Shown: piece by piece, positions 58,331 through 64,000 of the stretch
How the letters are laid out: every line of letters starts with the position of its first letter
Numbering within the stretch: the first letter of the stretch is position 1
From: Asterella californica
Taxonomy: Eukaryota > Streptophyta > Marchantiopsida > Marchantiales > Aytoniaceae
NCBI GenBank assembly: GCA_036924285.1
Contig: JAYKYS010000008.1
Span: forward strand, 10,858,501-10,922,500
DNA length: 64,000 nt
Direction of reading: 5' to 3'
The notes under the pieces: generated by a model
The model's database searches: none
What the model was told of the DNA's origin: nothing
Seen by the model: the letters and a program-made list of their open reading frames with translations, nothing else
Translations under genes and position numbers: made by a program

Positions 58331-58499
58331 TCAGCTTAGCTGGTAACTGATCTAACCTGACAACCGTCGCTTGTCAAGTACCACTGGTAGCTGTCTTGAT
58401 CTTCGACTCCATGAACACGTCTACCGCCTCTTGCTGAACCACCTCAGCACTAGAGGTAACAACATCCTCGCTCTCATTGAGCGTGATCGCCAACTGGAA

Positions 58500-60329
58500 C
58501 ACTGGAGTCAAGCTGACTCCCAAAGCTCTCACATCCATGGCTGAAAATAGTGAGACTCACAAAACTGCTATAGCCGCCCCCAACATCAGATTCGATGTCA
58601 CAGTCACAGATGTCGAGGATTGACTCACATCACACCCACTCCTGGATGTCGATGTCCTCAACTCCACTGCAACATCAATAGGTCGTTTAGGAACCATAGA
58701 TGTGGTCCTCAACACCTCTGATAACATGAACGACTGAGGAAGCATGACCTGTCTACCAGCCTCCCCGTGTTTAGATCCAACTCCACTGACGCACCTCGTG
58801 GATCAGAGACATGTACTACACCTCTAATTACTGCCACAGATATTTCAATCTGCGCCACACCAGCCATGAAGTCGAAGTCATCTCCTTCTTCTCCATAAGC
58901 TATAGCTATACTAGCTATCCTCTGCTCCAACTGCTCAATTCGGACAGCCATATCTGCTTCTAACGTCGTAGCAGGTGGTGGATCGATCGGTCCTCTCCCA
59001 GGTGCTGGACCTCTACCTCCAGCTCGACCACCACGGCCTCCTTGAGCTCCTCCGTCTCATCCACAATCAGCCTTCTCTTGCCGTAGCTCGCGATGGAGAT
59101 AAAAACAACGGTCACTACTGTGATCAGGTCGTCTGCAATGCTCACATTGCCTAAATATCGCTTGAGATGTCTCTGATGTCTCATAACCACCTCTCCTTTG
59201 TGGACAGTTATTCTGCTGATGAGGACCTTCACACGTCAAGCAAGGACCCGCTTGCTGCTGACTAGAGAAGGACGGCATGGGCTTCTGTCCACCAGATCCT
59301 CCAACACCTCCTTGGGATCGTGATTGCTCCGCACGATCCTTACCACCACCAGCACCACCACCACGTTGTTGCGTAGCCTGTGATCTTGAGGTGGTCGCCC
59401 CATGTGGTGTCTCCTTGCTAAACCCAGCAACCACCACACTCTCCTCCATCATGTTGAGCTCGATCCGCTCAGCCAAATCAAAGACAATCGCTAATGTCGG
59501 AGTAGTCTCTATAAGAAGAGTGGCATCTCTGACTCTCTTACGCAGCTCCCGATCTAATATTTCATATCAGAACTGGACTGCTTGTGCTTCCGTCACCCCT
59601 TGAGTAACGTTGATCAACCGCCTCATGCGAGTAAACACCTCATGTAAGCTCTCTCTAAACTTTCGTTGGAACTCCTGCAGACTTCTCAACTTATCGGTCC
59701 GCACACCATGATAGTTCTTCCTGCTCGCACTACCACTTGCTCACTTTACTACTAGTGGACGCACCGCCGGTAGTAGATACTCCGCCACTTGTGGATGTAT
59801 CATTGCTACTGGCATCCAAACTCATAGGTGCTATGTCTCCTGAAACTGCGCCAGTAGTGATAGAAACGTAGTTGGGAGACCAATGTTGTCTCCACAACTC
59901 AATCTCCTTACTGTTGTCTCGCCGGAACTCATGATAATCGTCCATCGGTGGTCCCTTCAAATGTTGGAACAAATCCTTCCATGTCATGAAAGGTGTAAAC
60001 AGCTGTGGGTTCCGCATCTGCTGCAGATCACATCAACTATCGAACTCCTGGATAAAGTCATCCAGCGCGATGGTACCCACTATATCCGAGTAACGTCGAG
60101 GTCCCTTCGTGACCCTGTAGATCTCGTCCATGTCTCACAACAACAGTGTTGTGACACTCGACTCATCATCAAAAAACACGCTATCTGCGTCTGACTCGTC
60201 CTCTGGAACAACCGACGGCAATGATGTAGGTAGTCGGTACCTCACCCCACTCTGTGTATACCTATTGTCCGAGAAGTTCCCACCAGAACCTCCCGAGAAC
60301 TCCGTGATGAGAGAATCTCGATAACACAC
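58500..60329 (-). pseudogene. DNMT-Ty3 gag with two zinc knuckles
   Basis: From about 60,329 on the minus strand: an acidic N-terminus (VVPEDESDADSVFFDDES), a capsid-like helical region (LDDFIQEFDS, MTWKDLFQHLKGP, SLQEFQRKFRESLHEVFTRM, RELRKRVRDATLL), an Arg/Gly-rich linker, and two CCHC knuckles (C-LT-C-EGP-H-QQNN-C and C-EH-C-RRPD-H-SSDR-C, at about 59,255-59,105). A coiled coil (MAVRIEQLEQRIASIAIAYG) and an acidic region lead toward the protease. Stops occur near 60,133, 60,033 and 59,057. The frame is otherwise long and readable. Confidence 0.85.
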
Positions 60330-61888
60330 TCTCCAATCAAAACGTCAAAATCTCCGTCACCATTGTAACCGCCACTTGCCTAACCCCGTTCCTACTGAGC
60401 TCACCTATCCCTTACTAGGATGGTCAAGGTAAGGACAACTTGTACCTGCCATCATCACATCCAGCCTCTCAAGGTCTGTTGGTCGTCCGCACCGTGAGAG
60501 AAACAAAAATAGTCTGACTAGTCTGCAACTCCAGCCTCACTACCAACAACACACTGGAGTGAACTCACTCCGGAAATCAAGCGCCAACACAAGCAAACGT
60601 GGCGCACACACATGAAGCAGAATATGGAGGGGTTCTAACCACAAGAAATCCAAACGATAACCCTCCACACTCAAACATTCAAATGAAGAGAAACCCAACC
60701 CCACCCGAACTGACGCCTCCTCTTCGTGATCACATGTACAATATATGATGACCAATCGTCATAACTGATACTTAAGATAACTAACTAGATGTCCAAGCCT
60801 CTAGTAGCTCTAAAAATATCTACGTGGTAGCTATACTAGCTCACCCAAGACAACTGCCTCCATATGCGTCTCTATGGTATAGACAAACACTATCACAACT
60901 ATAGCTTCCCTCTAATACTGTGGGGTCGCCCTACCACCCCTCTAGGAACGTGAGAGAAGGTCTCTTACTATCTTAAAAAAGTCCATAAGTACTTGCATGC
61001 ATCTCTAGAAGACACCAAGAGCTATCTAGTGGTAAAGTCAAAGTTAAGACTACAGAGTTAAGTGTCCAAGTCCAGAAATAGTGTTGGGATGGGTGATCAG
61101 TTGGTTTTACACTTCTCACACAACTGAAACTTGCATACCTCTCTCATGCACGCACGCACGCCAGCAAGCTAGCTTACGACGGGCTCGAGCTCAGGCTCCG
61201 CTTCGCTCCGTCTCCGCACTCTCGCACTCCGCTCTCACGCCTCCGCACTCACGCACCTCTGCTCCTCGAAGGCTCTAAACGCTTCCTAACACTCACTCTT
61301 CGCTCCGCTCCGCTTGGGTAGGAGAAGAAACTCGAGCCAAACACCACAAGAAGGATGCGTATGAAGAAGACACATCCAAAAACAGCAACTCAGAGGTCAA
61401 AATTGCACTCCAAAAGGTCGAAATTTGCCAAATTGACACTCGTAGGCAGGTTTACATCAGATTTTGGACCACCCGCGACCTTCTTCGGCTTGTAACTTCT
61501 TCGATCCTTCACCAAATTGAATGATTTTTGTGCGTTGAAATCATCTTCTCAACGTGCACCTACTGCACTCTTCAGCACCACAAACTGTCGACCCATGCCT
61601 ACTCGACGTCCATCGACGCACTTCTACCGACCTCAAATTGACCACAAAAACCCGTCATAAGAAATTCCAGCAGCGCTTTCGCACTACCTCACCAGCAAAT
61701 CAGCCAAGATTAGATTCAAATGACGATAATCCACACAGCGGTCGATCATCCAACCAAAAAATACCACTCCGTGCACACACGCATCCGCAAATCGAAGATA
61801 CCAACGATCTGCCCACTCTGGAGATATCTCTGGCTGAAATCTGAGACCTGAAATCTCTCAATCAAACTCATAATCTGAGTTCTTCAAG
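60330..61888 (-). other. DNMT-Ty3 5' leader region
   Basis: About 1.5 kb lie between the LTR block and gag, with no long frame on the minus strand. A CTC/CGC-rich tract lies at 61,140-61,320. Near 61,450-61,480 the words TTACATCAGATTTT and CGCGACC resemble a block in the TR-GAG LTRs. No standard TGG-starting primer-binding site is evident next to the LTR. Confidence 0.5.
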
Positions 61889-62179
61889 TGATAAACGATA
61901 TGTACTCACTCTATCATGTCTACAGACACTAAACAATCACAAAAGTCAAGCCAAATCCACTCTGTGCTCGCAGAGACTCTAAATTGAACTCACAAAGACT
62001 ATCCACCATAGCTATGAGCTTTAAGGCTCAACTTGAAGAACTAAGGCCTCCAAGCCTTATGTGAAGTATACCCCTAGTGGGCTCTCCCACCAACTCATCC
62101 TAACGGCACTAACGGCCTTACCGGGATTCACCACTCCGCACTCGGTCAACCTAGGCGAGGTGTCCAAACTGACGTGACA
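61889..62179 (-). repeat. 5' LTR fragment of the DNMT-Ty3 element (291 bp)
   Basis: It starts TGATAAAC and ends GACGTGACA on the plus strand and is highly similar to 46,439-46,731. The 106 bp segment that follows this block in the 3' LTR is missing here. The sequence changes at once to flanking AT-rich DNA. It therefore appears to be a truncated 5' LTR. Confidence 0.7.
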
Positions 62180-64000
62180 TTTCCAAGCAATAAGCAGCCA
62201 AATTTGATTCTTTGATTTTTAATTTTATGTGAGTTAAAGATAGGTACAGGACACGACGAACAAATGGATTGATAGGTGATTGTAGATACAAATTTATGTT
62301 CTAAAAGCACACAGAAGATCGGAAGACAAAAGATTACACGGGCAAACTAAGATTCTCCTAGCTTGAACTCAGAGAGAGAGAGACATATATATATATCGAG
62401 AGGGTAAACAAAATATCCAAATCCCAAGTGTGTAGACTCCGAGAGATCACATTATAACAGAACGGACTTTACCTGAACATAATAGAACAGTGTTGTTCAA
62501 TTATACAAAAAGTTTTTGCTGGATCAAATTTCTACAACTTGTGATTACCATGGTTTAAGTGGATAAAAGAAACCTTGCAATTCTCATATATTTGCTTCAG
62601 TTTTAAGAGATTCAACTCCGATGATCTCCCTAGGGTCTAGTGTGTAATCGTCTAAGTCCTTTCCTTTAGAAAAGGATATTCATATCCTCTACCTTGCGTC
62701 TATTTTTCTCTCCAATAGCACATGTCCATTTCCATTATCATTTGAAAGCATGATATAGTACTTCTATTCAGTGTAAGAAAACACACATTTCTAGTTACAA
62801 GCGATATCAGATGAACGAGTTTACTTCCTTCGTGATTAGTCCAACAGCTAGCTACTCTCTCTCATCTCTTTCTCCATTTTAACCTAGTAGCATTTCAACC
62901 TCGTAAGCCTCGCATCATAACTCATTGAAACAACTACAGTATTTACCGGAATTCCAACCGGAACCGGAACAATTAGCTCTCGGTGGTCTTGGGACCGTTC
63001 CAAAACGGACCTGGTTTCTCTCACACAAAATGTCTGACTTGATCAGACTTATTTTATAATTTCCTGCTTTATGCTTTATATCTTTATCAGACCCATGGAC
63101 TGGAGTTGCCAGTCATACAGGCCATGTTGCTTAATCACACAAAAAATTGGAGACTTGCTTTGCTTTCCGACAATAGTAGTGACTCGAGAAGAGATGTGGA
63201 AAAATTCATTTTAGATTGCTAGTTCACTTGTCTGTTAACAGACATTGATGACTAAGAAAAGTGACCTGTACCACTGGAAACTCCAGCTGAAGATCTGATC
63301 CAAGTATAGAAATTATAAGAAAGGTGCGATCAAGTCCAACATTCTTTCTAGGGGTCTTATCAAGGCTGATAGAGCCTTATACTGATAGTTGTATAGCTAA
63401 AGGCTAAAAGGGACCGCGTCTCGTTGATCCATCCGTCGGAAAACTAAAGCCAGATCTAGACTTACTTTGTCTTATTGGTGTCCAACAGAACGACTGAATC
63501 TCTGAGCGTTGTAAATGAAGTCGGAGAACACAAGGAAACGCTGTCAAACATGACGTTGAATTCTGTGGAACGTAGCGAGAAAATACAAAAGGAAAAGGGT
63601 GAGCGTAAGATTTATCACGCTGTGTTAAAGCTGGTTTCTGAAGAACGCGGAAATGGAGGTAAGGAACGGGGCTATGTTTCGAGTTGTCAGTATGATGAGA
63701 GATGAGAGAAAGATCAAGAATCGAGCCTACTGTACCTTGAGCTGCTTCTGCTACCTTGCCCGTGAGCCGCCGGCCTGAAAACTGGACAAACAGTACGGAA
63801 GAGGACTCAGTCCAATCAAGCCAAATCGCCTTGCAATTGCTTGATTGACGTTATACCTCCAAATGCCACCAGCTGCTTGGTCAGTGAGTAATTAATGTTG
63901 ATCAGATATCAATCAAGCTTGGTATGTGAAAGTTGAAAACCGGGGGCAGTCACGCTGCTTCTGCTGTGAGAGACCGCTTCTGCTGTGAGGCATTTGTCAT
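62180..64000. other. Right flank, no gene recognised
   Basis: AT-rich flank with a short microsatellite pair ((AG)n 62,371-62,382 and (AT)n 62,385-62,396). A loose similarity to about 30,150-30,260 (GGTACA.GA..GAC, then GAAGACA) may be an old dispersed repeat. The 76-codon frame at 63,475-63,705 has no motif. The duplicated word CGCTTCTGCTGTGAG-like occurs at the right edge. Confidence 0.5.

Overview
The window looks like nuclear DNA of a land plant. It is AT-rich and gene-poor, with no bacterial-type operons, and it is full of Ty3/gypsy and Ty1/copia LTR retrotransposon remains. The only convincing host gene is a secreted protein of the plant self-incompatibility S1 (S-protein homologue) family at 26,568-26,993. 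The retrotransposon types (a Ty3 element carrying a cytosine methyltransferase and a PHD finger, and gag-only elements) fit a bryophyte, lycophyte or fern better than a flowering plant, but the species cannot be fixed from this sequence.

Layout. (1) 1-3.6 kb: two degenerate minus-strand Ty3 elements; element B, with a 1.39 kb LTR, lies inside the RNase H region of element A. (2) 3.6-26.4 kb: AT-rich DNA with a probable tRNA-derived SINE (5.3-5.5 kb), a cluster of nested inverted repeats (7.9-8.1 kb), eroded protein-like reading frames (12.5-13.0 and 21.5-23.1 kb), an ~860 bp tandem duplication (13.0-14.3 kb), and a 3.7 kb array of about 28 imperfect palindromes (16.3-20.0 kb) that ends in a ~138 bp tandem repeat. 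(3) 26.6-27.0 kb: the S1-family gene. A dispersed paired-hairpin repeat occurs on both sides of it (24.5-33.4 kb). (4) 33.6-34.4 kb: a gag relic related to the gag-only elements further right. (5) 37.1-62.2 kb: a nest of retrotransposons.

The nest. A copia element (LTR, initiator-Met PBS, gag, protease) was split at 37,987/44,513 by a complete 6.5 kb gag-only LTR element (TR-GAG1) with 2.03 kb LTRs and a 4 bp target duplication. Next to it is a minus-strand Ty3 element (about 46.4-62.2 kb) whose remaining parts read gag, protease, DNA cytosine methyltransferase, then RT, RNase H, integrase and PHD finger. A second gag-only element (TR-GAG2, intact 540-codon gag) entered this one, and a deletion removed the end of TR-GAG2 together with the rest of the methyltransferase and the front of the RT. 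The 5' LTR of TR-GAG2 was itself hit by a solo LTR of the element B family.

Most coding copies are dead, and most premature stops look like C-to-T or G-to-A changes, as expected for methylated, silenced DNA. The items most worth attention are the methyltransferase plus PHD-finger Ty3 element and the 16.3-20.0 kb palindrome array, whose arms differ between copies in a complementary way.
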